A stretch of DNA of 64,000 bases from Staphylococcus lloydii (GCF_015775975.1 NZ_CP064056.1:372001-436000); one strand, 5' to 3'. Counted from the first letter of the stretch, positions 8,316 through 18,700 are shown. A program made the numbers and translations. Notes: generated from the sequence alone by a model not told the origin.

Positions 8316-8332
8316 TTGGAGCTATACTCCAA
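8316..8332. promoter_or_regulatory. Dyad TTGGAG-N5-CTCCAA at the operon transcription start
   Basis: A perfect 6-bp inverted repeat with a 5-base spacer sits immediately after the -10 box of the aldehyde dehydrogenase promoter. It could be a protein operator or a 5'-end stabilising hairpin. Its loop does not fit the ANTAR pattern. Confidence 0.45.
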
Positions 8333-8341
8333 GTTAGCTTT

Positions 8342-8370
8342 ATTGTATTAAATTATCAAAACCTTGTCAA
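8342..8370 (-). promoter_or_regulatory. Promoter of the aldehyde dehydrogenase operon
   Basis: On the minus strand TTGACA (8370-8365) and TACAAT (8347-8342) are separated by 17 bases. The -35 overlaps the -35 of the divergent M20 peptidase promoter. Confidence 0.75.
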
Positions 8371-8392
8371 TATTCAGAAAATGACTTATACT
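8364..8392 (+). promoter_or_regulatory. Promoter of the M20 peptidase gene
   Basis: TTGTCA (8364-8369) and TATACT (8387-8392) with a 17-base spacer, sharing five bases of its -35 with the divergent promoter. Confidence 0.65.
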
Positions 8393-8424
8393 TTTTTCAA
8401 ATTTAATAGACGGAGGGGTATAAG

Positions 8425-9492
8425 ATGAGCAAAGCAATAGAATTACTACAGCAATTAATTAAATTCGATAGTTCTGATAAAACCGTCGCTAATGAAACGA
8501 TTGATTTTTGTAAACAGTGGTTGGCTAACGAAGGACTCACTTCTAAAATCGTGACTAATAATGGCTTTAATATGTTGATTTGTGAAGTAGGACAAGGGGA
8601 TAAAACATTAGTATTAAACGGACATGTAGATGTCGTAAGCGGTAAAGCAACTCAATTTGATCCAGTAATTGAAGATAGTAAACTATATGGCCGAGGTAGT
8701 GCAGATATGAAAGCTGGTGTTGCAGCGATTATGCTTGCCATTTCCGAACTTAATCAATTGGATTTAAAACATACACAAGTTCAATTACAGTTAGTAACTG
8801 ATGAAGAAGTTGGTGGAGGTAATTGTGCTAATTATTTAACTAACGAAGGGTATTTGGGAGATTTTGTTATTTGTCCTGAACCAACGCAAATCGACATTGG
8901 CTTTCAGGCAAAAGGTATTTTGCAAATCGATATCGAATTATCGGGTTCGTCGGCACATGGCAGTCGCCCTTGGGAAGGTGTCAACGCCATTGCCAAAGCA
9001 TTTGAAGTTTACAATCAATTGTTAACATTACCGTTTGCGAGTGAAAGTACTGAATTTTATGATGGTCCGTCTATTAATTTAGCTAAAATACACGGTGGAG
9101 AAGTTTATAACAAAGTACCTGACGCATGTACGTTATCGTTTGATATTCGCTATTTACCAACACAAAACAAAGAACAAATATTAAAAGAAATAGAAAACAT
9201 TACCGACGGCGAAATTCATATAAATTTAGAAGGGCCACCAGTAATGAATGACAAAGATGAACCTTATATACAACAATTGATTAATACCATTAAACAACAT
9301 ACAAATAAAGATGAAGTGAAATTATTCGGACAACATGGTTTTGCAGATACACGTTATTTCTCAAGATTTAATGTCCCAGCCGTCGAATTTGGGCCAAGTG
9401 GTAATCATTGGCATGGAGATGGAGAATACGTTGAAGTTGAATCAGTCGATAATTATAAAGATATTATTGTTGCATTTGCGCAAAATATGTAA
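8425..9492 (+). CDS. M20-family metallopeptidase/deacylase (ArgE/DapE-like)
   Basis: Zinc-dependent hydrolase of 355 residues. Metal and catalytic motifs: LNGHVDVVS (His), YGRGSADMKAG (Asp), DEEVGGG (Glu), the dimerisation region around GSSAHGSRPWEGVNAI, and a late His in GNHWHGDGEYV. Family members remove acyl groups from amino acids or split dipeptides; ArgE, DapE and carboxypeptidase G types cannot be told apart here. The gene has AGGGG upstream and is transcribed divergently from the ligase/dehydrogenase operon with overlapping -35 boxes, so co-regulation is plausible. A role in splitting gamma-glutamylglycine would complete the proposed pathway but is unproven. Confidence 0.85.
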   Translation: MSKAIELLQQLIKFDSSDKTVANETIDFCKQWLANEGLTSKIVTNNGFNMLICEVGQGDKTLVLNGHVDVVSGKATQFDPVIEDSKLYGRGSADMKAGVAAIMLAISELNQLDLKHTQVQLQLVTDEEVGGGNCANYLTNEGYLGDFVICPEPTQIDIGFQAKGILQIDIELSGSSAHGSRPWEGVNAIAKAFEVYNQLLTLPFASESTEFYDGPSINLAKIHGGEVYNKVPDACTLSFDIRYLPTQNKEQILKEIENITDGEIHINLEGPPVMNDKDEPYIQQLINTIKQHTNKDEVKLFGQHGFADTRYFSRFNVPAVEFGPSGNHWHGDGEYVEVESVDNYKDIIVAFAQNM

Positions 9493-9837
9493 TTTAGAGG
9501 TACGTTAGACTGAAGGAGCGCTATTAAAGAAACGATGATATAAATAATGAGGGCTAAATTCAAAAATAAGTCAGATTAAAATTAATGTAATTCAATGAGA
9601 GAAATTTGAAAATAAAAAAGTGTTTATTTTTTTGCTGAAATAGATGCTTACACCATCGTATTTATAGCTAATTTAAGCGCTTTTTTATGGGTTTTTGCTT
9701 TTAAATTTGTATTGACATGTATATGTGCATCGGGTATGGTAATTAGCATAATTATTATTTTCTAAAAATTCTAAATTAGAGTTTTGCTAGAGTCAATAAT
9801 GTAAGTAATTTAATAATGCGAGGGGGCCTATAATTTT
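9493..9837 (+). other. Intergenic region with cysH promoter and leader
   Basis: An AT-rich stretch of 345 bases without an ORF. A weak hairpin AAATAAA/TTTATTT followed by T residues near 9611-9635 could end the M20 transcript. TTGACA (9712-9717) and TATGGT (9735-9740) with a 17-base spacer form the cysH promoter, giving a leader of roughly 90 bases. No SAM-riboswitch-like or T-box fold was recognised. Confidence 0.55.
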
Positions 9838-10572
9838 ATGACAGAAACAAAGGTTACCTATAATAATTTTACTTCCGATGTGTTTCAAAATATCGATATA
9901 GATAACGAAACAAAAGGCGCTTATGAAGTGTTAAAATGGGCGTATGACAGTTACGGAGATAACATTATTTATTCTTGTAGCTTTGGTGCAGAGGGTATGA
10001 TTTTAATAGATTTAATATCTAAAGTTAGACCTGACGCTAAGATAGTTTTTCTAGACACAGATTTACACTTTCAAGAAACATACGATCTCATTGATAGAGT
10101 GAAAGAAAGATACCCTGAGTTAAATATTGAACTTAAGAAACCAGATTTAACGTTAGATGAACAATCAGAACAATATGGTCCAGCATTATGGAAAAAAGAT
10201 CCTAATCAATGTTGCTATATACGTAAGATTAAGCCATTAGAAGAAGTACTATCTGGTGCTACTGCTTGGGTTTCAGGATTACGACGAGAACAATCGCCAA
10301 GTCGACAAAATACAAACTTTTTAAACAAAGATGAACGTTTTAAATCGATCAAAGTTTGTCCACTAATCCATTGGACATGGGATGATGTATGGCAATATAT
10401 TGAACGACATGATTTAACTTATAATGAATTACATGATTTTAATTATCCAAGTATTGGATGCATACCATGTACGTCAGCTGTTTCGGCCTCGGGAGATTCT
10501 CGTGAGGGAAGATGGTCTGGTTTTGGTAAAACAGAGTGTGGACTTCACACAATAGATAATAATTCTAAGTAA
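9838..10572 (+). CDS. cysH: Phosphoadenylyl/adenylyl-sulfate reductase
   Basis: Enzyme of 244 residues that reduces activated sulfate to sulfite with thioredoxin. The PP-loop-like [13 protein letters not shown] lies near residue 46. Cys pairs in NQCCYIRK and GCIPCTS fit the iron-sulfur type that acts on APS (and often PAPS), and the catalytic Cys is in the C-terminal KTECGLH. The start ATG follows GAGGGGG. It heads the sulfur cluster but is separated from cysJ by 228 bases that appear to hold another promoter. The presence of cysC downstream shows that PAPS can also be made. Confidence 0.95.
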   Translation: MTETKVTYNNFTSDVFQNIDIDNETKGAYEVLKWAYDSYGDNIIYSCSFGAEGMILIDLISKVRPDAKIVFLDTDLHFQETYDLIDRVKERYPELNIELKKPDLTLDEQSEQYGPALWKKDPNQCCYIRKIKPLEEVLSGATAWVSGLRREQSPSRQNTNFLNKDERFKSIKVCPLIHWTWDDVWQYIERHDLTYNELHDFNYPSIGCIPCTSAVSASGDSREGRWSGFGKTECGLHTIDNNSK

Positions 10573-10628
10573 CAGACAGTGCTATTGTAAGATAGCTTAT
10601 TTTTTAAAACATAAAACCTAGTATTCTA

Positions 10629-10761
10629 ATTGGAATTATACGTTTATAAATTTTTCATATAGATATACCTATTTCTTAAGCAGATTTAGTAAGAATATTA
10701 TATATTAGATTTATAAAGCGAAATGGCTAGTATTAATAGTTTTTTCGCACTATTCCAATTA
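10629..10761. promoter_or_regulatory. CymR-like boxes between cysH and cysJ
   Basis: ATTGGAATTATA at 10629-10640 and the inverted TATTCCAATTA at 10751-10761 share the core recognised by the staphylococcal/bacillar cysteine repressor CymR (GGAATT with A/T flanks). The second lies close to the likely cysJ promoter. Assignment rests on the core motif only. Confidence 0.4.
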
Positions 10762-10800
10762 CAGTACTAGTCAAATATTAATATATGAGGTGAAATTCCC

Positions 10801-12627
10801 TTGCAATTTAGCGTAACGAACAGTCCATTTAATGAAGAACAAGCAGCTCAATTAAATCAACTTGTCCAATCGTTGACACCAGAACAACGTCTTTGGTTGA
10901 GTGGATATTTAGCTGCGAATCAACAAGCATCTACGACAAGTGACAATACACAACAGGTACAGCAAGTGCCTGAAGCAACACCAACTACAGAAGCTGTAAA
11001 ACCAAGAGATATTACAGTACTTTATGGTTCGGAAACAGGAAATGCGCAAAGTCTTGCCGAATTATTAGACGAAAGACTCACTGAAAATGGTTATACGGTA
11101 ACCTTATCTTCAATGGACGCTTTTAAAACGAAAGACTTGAAAAAGGTTGAAGACTTATTTATCGTTTCGGCGACTCACGGTGAAGGAGATCCACCAGATA
11201 ACGCTATTACATTCCATGAATTTTTACATAGTAGAAAAGCACCTAAACTAGAAGGCTTACGTTATTCAGTATTAGCGCTAGGTGATGAATCATATGAATT
11301 CTTCTGTCAGACAGGGAAAGACTTTGATGCACGCTTAGCTGAATTAGGTGGCGAACGATTAACCGATAGAGTTGATTGTGACTTAGACTTTGATGAACCA
11401 GCAGAAAATTGGATGCAAAATGTTTTAGAAGCATTGAGCGGTCCAAACGATAACCGTGCTGCAGTAGCAGAGACTACTGAAACTGTTCAATCTGCAAAAG
11501 AGAAAAAATATTCTAAATCAAATCCTTATGAAGCAGAAGTATTAGAAAACATTAACTTAACAGGGCGCGGTTCTAATAAAGAAGTGAGACACGTTGAGTT
11601 ATTATTAGATAATTATGGTGAAGGATTTGAACCAGGCGATTGTTTAGCGATCATTCCTGAAAATGATCCCGTCATAGTAACACAACTGATTAGTTTACTT
11701 GGTTGGGATCCAGAACTGACAGTTGAAATCGATAATAAAGGTAACACTGCTACTTTAACAGAAGCATTTACTGAACATTTTGAAATTACTAAATTAACAA
11801 TTCCTTTAGTGAAGAAATTAGCGGAATTAGTTGATGATGATTCGCTTAACGACAAATTAGCCGAAGATGGTTGGGTTCAAACTTACGTTGAAGGACGCGA
11901 TTTAATCGATTTCTTCAAAGCGTATAATGCATCAAATGTTCAACCAAGCGATTTGCTAGAAGCGCTAAGAAAATTACCAGCTAGAGAATACTCCATCGCA
12001 AGTAGTTATAAAGCGAATCCTGATGAAGTGCATATAACAGTAGGTGCTGTAAGATACAATGCACATGATAGAGATCGCGAAGGCGTTTGTTCAATTCAAT
12101 TAGCTGAACGTGTACAACCGGGTGATACTGTGAAAATGTATCTAAAGAAAAACCCAAACTTTAAATTCCCATTTGAGGAAGATAAAAAAGTGATTATGAT
12201 TGGTCCGGGCACGGGCGTAGCGCCATTTAGAAGTTATCTTGAAGAACGTGAGGAATTAGACTTAAAAGGTAATACTTGGCTATTCTTCGGAGAACAGCAC
12301 TTTACGACTGATTTCTTATATCAAACAGATTGGCAAACTTGGTTAAATGATGGCATATTAAGCAAACTAGATGTAGCCTTCTCTCGTGACACCGATGAGA
12401 AAGTATATGTGCAACATCGTATCGAAGAGAACAGCGAATTATTCTTCCAATGGTTAGAAGAAGGAGCTGCCATCTACGTATGTGGCGATGAAAAATATAT
12501 GGCTAAAGATGTTAACGAAGCGATTCTTCGTGTCATCGCAAAAGAAGGTAACATGAGCGAAGCAGATGCAGAAGCATACTTGAATCAAATGAAGACAGAG
12601 AAAAGATATCAACGCGATATTTATTAA
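10801..12627 (+). CDS. cysJ: Sulfite reductase (NADPH) flavoprotein alpha subunit
   Basis: Diflavin reductase of 608 residues that passes electrons from NADPH through FAD and FMN to CysI. Flavodoxin domain with [14 protein letters not shown] near residue 75, FAD-binding REYSIASSY near 398, NADPH motif [12 protein letters not shown] near 468, and the terminal KRYQRDIY. The start is TTG 10801, supported by TGAGGTGA 7 bases upstream and by the typical N-terminus [15 protein letters not shown]. It is followed after 20 bases by cysI. Confidence 0.96.
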   Translation: MQFSVTNSPFNEEQAAQLNQLVQSLTPEQRLWLSGYLAANQQASTTSDNTQQVQQVPEATPTTEAVKPRDITVLYGSETGNAQSLAELLDERLTENGYTVTLSSMDAFKTKDLKKVEDLFIVSATHGEGDPPDNAITFHEFLHSRKAPKLEGLRYSVLALGDESYEFFCQTGKDFDARLAELGGERLTDRVDCDLDFDEPAENWMQNVLEALSGPNDNRAAVAETTETVQSAKEKKYSKSNPYEAEVLENINLTGRGSNKEVRHVELLLDNYGEGFEPGDCLAIIPENDPVIVTQLISLLGWDPELTVEIDNKGNTATLTEAFTEHFEITKLTIPLVKKLAELVDDDSLNDKLAEDGWVQTYVEGRDLIDFFKAYNASNVQPSDLLEALRKLPAREYSIASSYKANPDEVHITVGAVRYNAHDRDREGVCSIQLAERVQPGDTVKMYLKKNPNFKFPFEEDKKVIMIGPGTGVAPFRSYLEEREELDLKGNTWLFFGEQHFTTDFLYQTDWQTWLNDGILSKLDVAFSRDTDEKVYVQHRIEENSELFFQWLEEGAAIYVCGDEKYMAKDVNEAILRVIAKEGNMSEADAEAYLNQMKTEKRYQRDIY

Positions 12628-12647
12628 GATTAGAAAGGGATGAAAGC

Positions 12648-14357
12648 ATGGCTGATTTTAATTCAGAGTTATTAGAAAAACTCGATGAAATGGAACGAAT
12701 TAAAGCAGAGAGTAATTACCTTAGAGGAACAATCGTTGAAGGTTTACAAGATCAAATAACTGGGTCAATTGCTGAAGACGATACAAAATTATTAAAATTC
12801 CACGGTAGTTATATGCAAGATGATAGAGACATACGTGATGAACGACGTAAACAAAAATTAGAACCGGCATATAGTTTTATGATTAGAGTCCGCGTACCTG
12901 GAGGTACTGCTACACCTGAACAATGGATTGCAATGGATGATATTTCAGACGCTTATGCTAATCACACAATTAAATTAACAACAAGACAAGCGTTCCAATT
13001 CCACGGCATATTAAAACGTAATCTTAAATCATCCATGCAAAGTATTAATAACGCACTAATGGATTCACTTGCAGCTTGTGGTGACGTAAACCGTAATGTG
13101 ATGTGTAATCCAAACCCTTATCAATCAGGCGTACATGAAGAGGTGAATGAATACGCAACACAAATAAGTAATCATTTATCACCACAAACAGGCGCTTACC
13201 ATGAAATATGGTTAGATGGAGAAAAAGTATTAAGCACGAGCGAAGAAGTAGAACCAATGTATGGTCGCACATATTTACCACGTAAATTTAAAATTGGTAT
13301 TTCAGTACCACCATCTAATGATGTAGATGTTTATTCACAAGACATTGGATTAATTGCCATAACAGATGAAGACGAAAAATTAATTGGTTTCAATATCTCC
13401 GTTGGTGGAGGTATGGGTATGAAACATGGTATGCCAGAAACTTACCCACAAGTTGGTAAACTACTAGGCTATGTACCTAAAGATCAAATAATTGATGTAT
13501 GTGAGAAAATATTAACGATTCAACGTGACTACGGTAACCGTAAAGAGCGTACAAATGCACGTTTTAAATATACAGTAGATAGAGTTGGTTTAGACTGGGT
13601 ACGAGAAGAACTTAATAGACGTTTAGGATATGAAGTCGAAGCAACACGCGATTTCCATTTTGAGCACAACGGTGATCGTTATGGCTGGACAGAAGGAAGC
13701 GGTAAATGGCACTTCACATTATTTATCCAAAATGGTCGTGTCAAAGATACAAAAGACTATAAATTAAAAACTGCGTTAAGAGCAATTGCTGAAATACACA
13801 CTGGAGATTTCAGACTTTCTCCGAACCAAAATTTAGTTATAGCCAATGTTTCTGAAGAACAAAAACCAGCTATTCAAAAAATCATCGATGAATATGGCAT
13901 TACGGATGGTGAAAATTATTCAGGTCTACGTCGTAACTCAATGGCATGTGTAGCATTTCCTACATGTGGTTTAGCAATGGCCGAATCTGAACGTTATTTA
14001 CCATCACTATTAAATAAAATCGAAGGTTTATTAGATGAAGCAGGTTTACAAGAAGAAGAGATTACTATTCGTATGACGGGTTGTCCTAACGGTTGTGCGA
14101 GACCAGCATTAGCAGAGATTGCATTTATTGGTAAAGCACCAGGTAAATATAATTTATATCTTGGTGGGGGCTTTATTGGAGATAGATTGAATAAATTATA
14201 TAAAGAAAATATTGGCGAAGAAGAAATTTTAGAAACATTAGGTCCAATTTTCCTTCAATATGCGAAAGAAAGAGAAGAAGGCGAACACTTTGGTGACTTC
14301 GTTATTCGTGCAGGTATTGTTGAAAAAGTTACAGATGGCCAAAAATTTCACAGCTAA
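12648..14357 (+). CDS. cysI: Sulfite reductase (NADPH) hemoprotein beta subunit
   Basis: Siroheme and 4Fe-4S enzyme of 569 residues that reduces sulfite to sulfide by six electrons. The tandem nitrite/sulfite reductase ferredoxin-like domains are present, and the four cluster cysteines are in [13 protein letters not shown] and GCPNGCARP near residues 430-480. [10 protein letters not shown] is the conserved substrate-side block. It is translated from ATG 12648 after GAAAGGGATG and precedes the siroheme genes that make its cofactor. Confidence 0.97.
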   Translation: MADFNSELLEKLDEMERIKAESNYLRGTIVEGLQDQITGSIAEDDTKLLKFHGSYMQDDRDIRDERRKQKLEPAYSFMIRVRVPGGTATPEQWIAMDDISDAYANHTIKLTTRQAFQFHGILKRNLKSSMQSINNALMDSLAACGDVNRNVMCNPNPYQSGVHEEVNEYATQISNHLSPQTGAYHEIWLDGEKVLSTSEEVEPMYGRTYLPRKFKIGISVPPSNDVDVYSQDIGLIAITDEDEKLIGFNISVGGGMGMKHGMPETYPQVGKLLGYVPKDQIIDVCEKILTIQRDYGNRKERTNARFKYTVDRVGLDWVREELNRRLGYEVEATRDFHFEHNGDRYGWTEGSGKWHFTLFIQNGRVKDTKDYKLKTALRAIAEIHTGDFRLSPNQNLVIANVSEEQKPAIQKIIDEYGITDGENYSGLRRNSMACVAFPTCGLAMAESERYLPSLLNKIEGLLDEAGLQEEEITIRMTGCPNGCARPALAEIAFIGKAPGKYNLYLGGGFIGDRLNKLYKENIGEEEILETLGPIFLQYAKEREEGEHFGDFVIRAGIVEKVTDGQKFHS

Positions 14358-14382
14358 TATATTTCAAAAATGAGGTGGCATA

Positions 14383-15156
14383 ATGGGAAAAGTATTTTTA
14401 GTTGGAGCCGGGCCTGGTGACCCAGATTTAATAACGGTCAAAGGCGTAAAAGCAATAGAACAAGCGGATGTAATATTATATGATCGTCTCGTTAATCAAA
14501 CACTATTAGATTACGCATCATCTGAAGCAAAATTAGTGTATTGCGGTAAACATCCAAACCATCATTCATTGCCACAAGAAGAAATAAATGATTTACTCGT
14601 TGACTTAGCTCAAAACGGTAACACTGTTACGAGGCTTAAAGGCGGAGACCCATTTATCTTTGGAAGAGGTGGGGAAGAAGCTGAACAACTAGCAGCAGCG
14701 AATATACAATTTGAAATTGTTCCTGGCATTACGTCAGGCGTTGCTGCTCCAGCTTATGCTGGGATTCCAGTCACGCATCGTGATTATAGTTCATCCGTAG
14801 CTTTTGTTACAGGTGTAATTAAAGATGATGTAGATGCTGATGACTATTGGAAAAGTTTAGTGCATGGTCCTGATACGTTATGTATTTATATGGGCGTTAA
14901 AAAATTACCGGACATTTGTACGATGCTATTAAAGCACGGTAAAAAAGAAGACACGCCAGTAGCGCTTGTTCATTATGGCACTACAGACAATCAACAAACA
15001 GTTACCGGTACTTTAACAGATATAGTTGAACGTGCAGAAGGCATTAAAAATCCAGCAATGATTATCGTTGGAGAGGTTGTTAAATTAAGAGACAAAATTA
15101 GTTGGTTTGAATCAACGCAACTTCAAGATAATTTGTTAGAAGCAATAAGTTACTAA
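14383..15156 (+). CDS. sumT: Uroporphyrinogen-III C-methyltransferase
   Basis: SAM-dependent methyltransferase of 257 residues making precorrin-2 from uroporphyrinogen III, the first siroheme-specific step. Family signatures are VGAGPGDPDLITVKG at the N-terminus and RLKGGDPFIFGRGGEE near residue 86, with VTHRDYSSS further on. It is a stand-alone SUMT domain without the CysG oxidase/chelatase part; those steps are encoded by the next two genes. AGGTGG lies upstream of the start. Confidence 0.95.
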   Translation: MGKVFLVGAGPGDPDLITVKGVKAIEQADVILYDRLVNQTLLDYASSEAKLVYCGKHPNHHSLPQEEINDLLVDLAQNGNTVTRLKGGDPFIFGRGGEEAEQLAAANIQFEIVPGITSGVAAPAYAGIPVTHRDYSSSVAFVTGVIKDDVDADDYWKSLVHGPDTLCIYMGVKKLPDICTMLLKHGKKEDTPVALVHYGTTDNQQTVTGTLTDIVERAEGIKNPAMIIVGEVVKLRDKISWFESTQLQDNLLEAISY

Positions 15157-15173
15157 TTATTGGAGGTGGCGTT

Positions 15174-15917
15174 ATGCGTGGCATATTATATGTCAGTCAT
15201 GGAAGTCGAATTGCTGAAGCAACTGCTGAGGCAATTCAATTTATTGAAGCTGTAGAACACAAGGTTGACATCCCGTTACAAGAGATTTGCTTTTTAGAAT
15301 TAGCCGAGCCTACTGTGGCTCAAGGTATAGAAACGTTAGTAAATAAAGGAGCGACTGAAATTTCAGTTATACCTGTCTTGTTACTTAGTGCGGGTCATTA
15401 TTTTAAAGATATTCCAGCCGAACTAGATGAAGCCAAACAGCACTATCCAGATCTTACGTTTACTTATGGGCAACCATTAGGTGTGCAATCTAGACTTACA
15501 CACATACTAAAAGAACGTATAGATGAAACAAACGTCGTACCACATGATGACGCTAAAATTTTAGTTGTCGGGCGAGGAAGTTATAATCCACAAACAAAGA
15601 TTGATATCGAGGCTATTGCAAATGAACTAGGTAATATAACTGGTTTTAAAGATATCGATGTATGTTATCTTGCAGCATGCAAACCATCTTTTGAAGAGGC
15701 ACTATCATCTGCATTAGATTCAGAATATTCTCAAATTTTCATTGTGCCCTACATATGGTTTACAGGTGTATTGGAGAAACACATTAGACAAACAGTAGAT
15801 GACTCAAAAGAACATGGTGATATTATATTGTGTGATCATTTAGGACATCACGAAGCAATGAAAGAAGCATTAAAAGATCGAGTTTATGAAACATTAACAA
15901 CATCACCACAACAATAA
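15174..15917 (+). CDS. sirB: Sirohydrochlorin chelatase SirB/CbiX-like
   Basis: Protein of 247 residues with two CbiX-like halves. The N-terminal half keeps the active-site His (LYVSHGSRIAE) and the second conserved His (LLLSAGHYFKD). The C-terminal half has GRGS where the first His would be. It inserts iron into sirohydrochlorin to give siroheme for CysI. It lies 17 bases after sumT with GGAGGTGG before the start. Confidence 0.9.
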   Translation: MRGILYVSHGSRIAEATAEAIQFIEAVEHKVDIPLQEICFLELAEPTVAQGIETLVNKGATEISVIPVLLLSAGHYFKDIPAELDEAKQHYPDLTFTYGQPLGVQSRLTHILKERIDETNVVPHDDAKILVVGRGSYNPQTKIDIEAIANELGNITGFKDIDVCYLAACKPSFEEALSSALDSEYSQIFIVPYIWFTGVLEKHIRQTVDDSKEHGDIILCDHLGHHEAMKEALKDRVYETLTTSPQQ

Positions 15918-15934
15918 AGAAAGGGGTAATGATA

Positions 15935-16546
15935 ATGTCATTCATGCCGTTATTAATAGATTTTTCAGCAAAACATGTCGTAGTTATTGGTGGCGGTAAA
16001 ATTGCAGAACGTAGAGTTAAAACGTTACTGCAATATATATCACATCTCGACATTGTCAGCCCTCATTTAACAGAAACGTTGGCATATTATAATAAGCAAG
16101 GTTTCGTAACTTGGCATGCGAAAAAATACGAGTTAACCGATATAAATAATGCGGATTTCATCGTTATAGCTACGGATAACATAACAGTGAACAATGAGAT
16201 TAAAGAACAAGCGCCAGCACATGCGCTAGTTAATATGTCGAGTGAAGCTAATTCAGGTAATGCAATGTTTCCTGCAATCATTCAACGCGGCAAATTATCT
16301 ATCGGTATATCGACAAGTGGCGCCAGTCCAAAGCTTACTGCTGATATTGTTAAACAGCTAAAAGCGCAATATACAGAAGATTATGGAGCTTACGTAGATT
16401 TTTTATATGAATATCGACAAACGGTAAAACAACTTAATGTTAGTGAAAAGAAAAAGAATCAATTGTTAAGTGAAGTATTGGCTGACGAATATAAAAATCC
16501 GGCGCAGCAACAAAAAGCATTGAGTTGGCTTAAGTCACAAATATGA
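15935..16546 (+). CDS. sirC: Precorrin-2 dehydrogenase (siroheme synthase N-terminal type)
   Basis: Protein of 203 residues that oxidises precorrin-2 to sirohydrochlorin with NAD. N-terminal Rossmann motif VVIGGGKIAERRV and the family block SIGISTSGASPKLTADI near residue 125. ATG 15935 is preferred to ATG 15929 because AAAGGGG is 2 bases from the earlier codon and about 8 from the later one. It completes the three siroheme steps with sumT and sirB. Confidence 0.92.
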   Translation: MSFMPLLIDFSAKHVVVIGGGKIAERRVKTLLQYISHLDIVSPHLTETLAYYNKQGFVTWHAKKYELTDINNADFIVIATDNITVNNEIKEQAPAHALVNMSSEANSGNAMFPAIIQRGKLSIGISTSGASPKLTADIVKQLKAQYTEDYGAYVDFLYEYRQTVKQLNVSEKKKNQLLSEVLADEYKNPAQQQKALSWLKSQI

Positions 16547-16570
16547 TAGACGAAAGGAAGGCAGTGCTAA

Positions 16571-17479
16571 ATGAAAAAATTATTAATATTTGCACTCGCT
16601 GGATTCTTTGCACAAATGATTGATGGATCATTAGGCATGGGCTTCGGTGCAACGTCATCTTCTATATTATTAACGGCAGGTATTACGCCAGCTATTGTTT
16701 CTGCGACTATCCATTTTTCTGAAATTGCAACTACTGCAGCTTCAGGCGTCTCACATTATAAGTTTAAAAATGTAGATAAAAAGATGGTGTTGAAATTAGC
16801 ACTTCCAGGCTCGATTGCAGCATTTATTGGAGCGGCAGTGTTGAGCAAGTTAGATAGTGGTCTAATTAAGCCTTTTATTTCTATGTTTCTATTAACGATG
16901 GGTTTGTTTATCATTTATCAATTCGTCTTTAGAAAACAACATGAAAGAAAACTAAAAGGCGGTACATTTTCTAAATGGCAAATTATACCTCAAGGGATTA
17001 TCGCAGGATTTCTAGATACTATAGGCGGTGGCGGTTGGGGACCAGTCAATACCCCGTTATTTTTATCACGTAACAAAATTGAACCGCGTTACGTCATCGG
17101 CACAGTATCAGCGAGCGAATTTTTTATTACTTTATCGGCATCAATTGGCTTCATTATTTTCTTAGGATGGCATCTAATTGATATTGGTTTAGTCATTGCA
17201 TTAGCTGTCGGTGGTGCCATAGCAGCCCCATTTGCAGCATGGATTGTGAAAATATTACCGGTTTATTTATTAGCAGTTTGCGTTGGAGGCATTATTATTT
17301 TCACAAATATTAACACGTTGTTAAGCAGCTTTGTAGACGATGCTGTAGTGGGTAACGTCGTAAAGATTATAGTTATCGTCTTATGGTTTGCTTTAGCAAT
17401 ATTTACGTTATACCAAAATAAGCAACTACCATTCCTGTCCCCAAAAAAGCAAAGTAACAAAATTGATCAAACTAATTAA
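16571..17479 (+). CDS. TauE/SafE-family permease in sulfur cluster
   Basis: Membrane protein of 302 residues with about eight hydrophobic segments and the family motifs [14 protein letters not shown] near the N-terminus and [16 protein letters not shown] near residue 150. TauE/SafE proteins carry sulfite, sulfoacetate or related anions. Its place between siroheme genes and sat suggests sulfate uptake or sulfite handling; in the Bacillus subtilis cysH operon this place is taken by the sulfate permease CysP. Direction of transport cannot be told from sequence. Confidence 0.88.
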   Translation: MKKLLIFALAGFFAQMIDGSLGMGFGATSSSILLTAGITPAIVSATIHFSEIATTAASGVSHYKFKNVDKKMVLKLALPGSIAAFIGAAVLSKLDSGLIKPFISMFLLTMGLFIIYQFVFRKQHERKLKGGTFSKWQIIPQGIIAGFLDTIGGGGWGPVNTPLFLSRNKIEPRYVIGTVSASEFFITLSASIGFIIFLGWHLIDIGLVIALAVGGAIAAPFAAWIVKILPVYLLAVCVGGIIIFTNINTLLSSFVDDAVVGNVVKIIVIVLWFALAIFTLYQNKQLPFLSPKKQSNKIDQTN

Positions 17480-17499
17480 CTAAAAAAGGAGTAGACAAA

Positions 17500-18684
17500 A
17501 TGACATTATCTAAAGAATTACTTGAAAATACGATTAAGCCACATGGTGGTGAACTTGTTAATAGACAAGTTGAAGGAACACGTAAAGAACAACTTATCTC
17601 AGAAGCACAAACATTTCCGTCTTTAACTTTGAATCCTTGGAGTTTATCAGACCTAGAGTTAATCGCTATCGGTGGTTTCAGCCCATTAACAGGATTTATG
17701 GGTGAAGATGACTATACTAATGTCGTTGAAAACCTACACCTTTCTAACGGTTTAGTTTGGAGTATACCTATTACTTTACCAGTTACCGAAGCACAAGCCG
17801 ACACTTTTGAAATAGGCCAACAAATTGCACTCTATGGTGAAGATAATCATTTGTATGGTGTATTAACACTTGAAGAAAAATACACTTATGATAAAGCAAA
17901 TGAAGCTCAAAAAGTATATGGAACTACTGAAGTTGAACACCCTGGCGTCCAAAAGGTGTTTGAAAAAGGTAATGTTTATTTAGCAGGGCCTATCGAACTC
18001 GTAGACCGTCCAAAACATGATGAGTTTGTTGACTTTCATTTAGATCCATCTGAAACAAGACAATTATTTGCGGATTTAGGTTGGAAAACAGTGGTGGGCT
18101 TCCAAACTAGAAACCCAGTCCATCGTGCACATGAATATATTCAAAAAGCAGCTTTAGAATCCGTAGATGGGTTGTTATTAAATCCTTTAGTTGGTGAGAC
18201 AAAATCTGATGATATTCCTGCAGATGTGCGTATGGAAAGTTACCAAGTGATTTTGAAACATTACTATCCTGAAGAACGAAATAGATTAGTCATCTATCCT
18301 GCTGCGATGCGCTATGCGGGCCCAAGAGAAGCTATTTTACATGCGACTGTACGTAAAAACTATGGCTGTACACATTTCATTGTCGGCCGAGACCACGCAG
18401 GCGTAGGCGATTATTATGGTACATATGATGCGCAAGAACTTATTGCACAATATGAAGACGAATTAGGTATTCAAATATTCAAATTTGAACATGCTTTTTA
18501 CTGCACGAAATGTGACAACATGGCAACTGCTAAAACGTGTCCACACGATCAGTCTTATCATGTCCACTTAAGTGGTACGAAAGTACGTGAGAAACTTCGT
18601 AACGGTGAACAACTACCAAAAGAATTCTCAAGACCAGAGGTTGCGGATGTATTGATTAAAGGGTTACAAGAAACAAAGGCATAA
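17500..18684 (+). CDS. sat: Sulfate adenylyltransferase
   Basis: ATP sulfurylase of 394 residues, forming APS from sulfate and ATP. Active-site motifs [14 protein letters not shown] near residue 203 and [12 protein letters not shown] near 299 are intact, as is [14 protein letters not shown]...C motif near residue 347 resembles the structural zinc site of bacterial homologues. It is the monomeric Sat type, not CysDN. It is followed by cysC. Confidence 0.96.
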   Translation: MTLSKELLENTIKPHGGELVNRQVEGTRKEQLISEAQTFPSLTLNPWSLSDLELIAIGGFSPLTGFMGEDDYTNVVENLHLSNGLVWSIPITLPVTEAQADTFEIGQQIALYGEDNHLYGVLTLEEKYTYDKANEAQKVYGTTEVEHPGVQKVFEKGNVYLAGPIELVDRPKHDEFVDFHLDPSETRQLFADLGWKTVVGFQTRNPVHRAHEYIQKAALESVDGLLLNPLVGETKSDDIPADVRMESYQVILKHYYPEERNRLVIYPAAMRYAGPREAILHATVRKNYGCTHFIVGRDHAGVGDYYGTYDAQELIAQYEDELGIQIFKFEHAFYCTKCDNMATAKTCPHDQSYHVHLSGTKVREKLRNGEQLPKEFSRPEVADVLIKGLQETKA

Positions 18685-18700
18685 TTTAGGAGTGAAACGA

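Noticed and set aside
8316..8332. TTGGAG/CTCCAA hairpin as the ANTAR P1 stem
   Set aside because: Its loop has five bases (TATAG), without the A1/G4 hexaloop pattern, and it is over 30 bases from the second hairpin.
9740..9837. SAM or other riboswitch upstream of cysH
   Set aside because: The leader is only about 90 bases and shows no recognisable riboswitch core or terminator.
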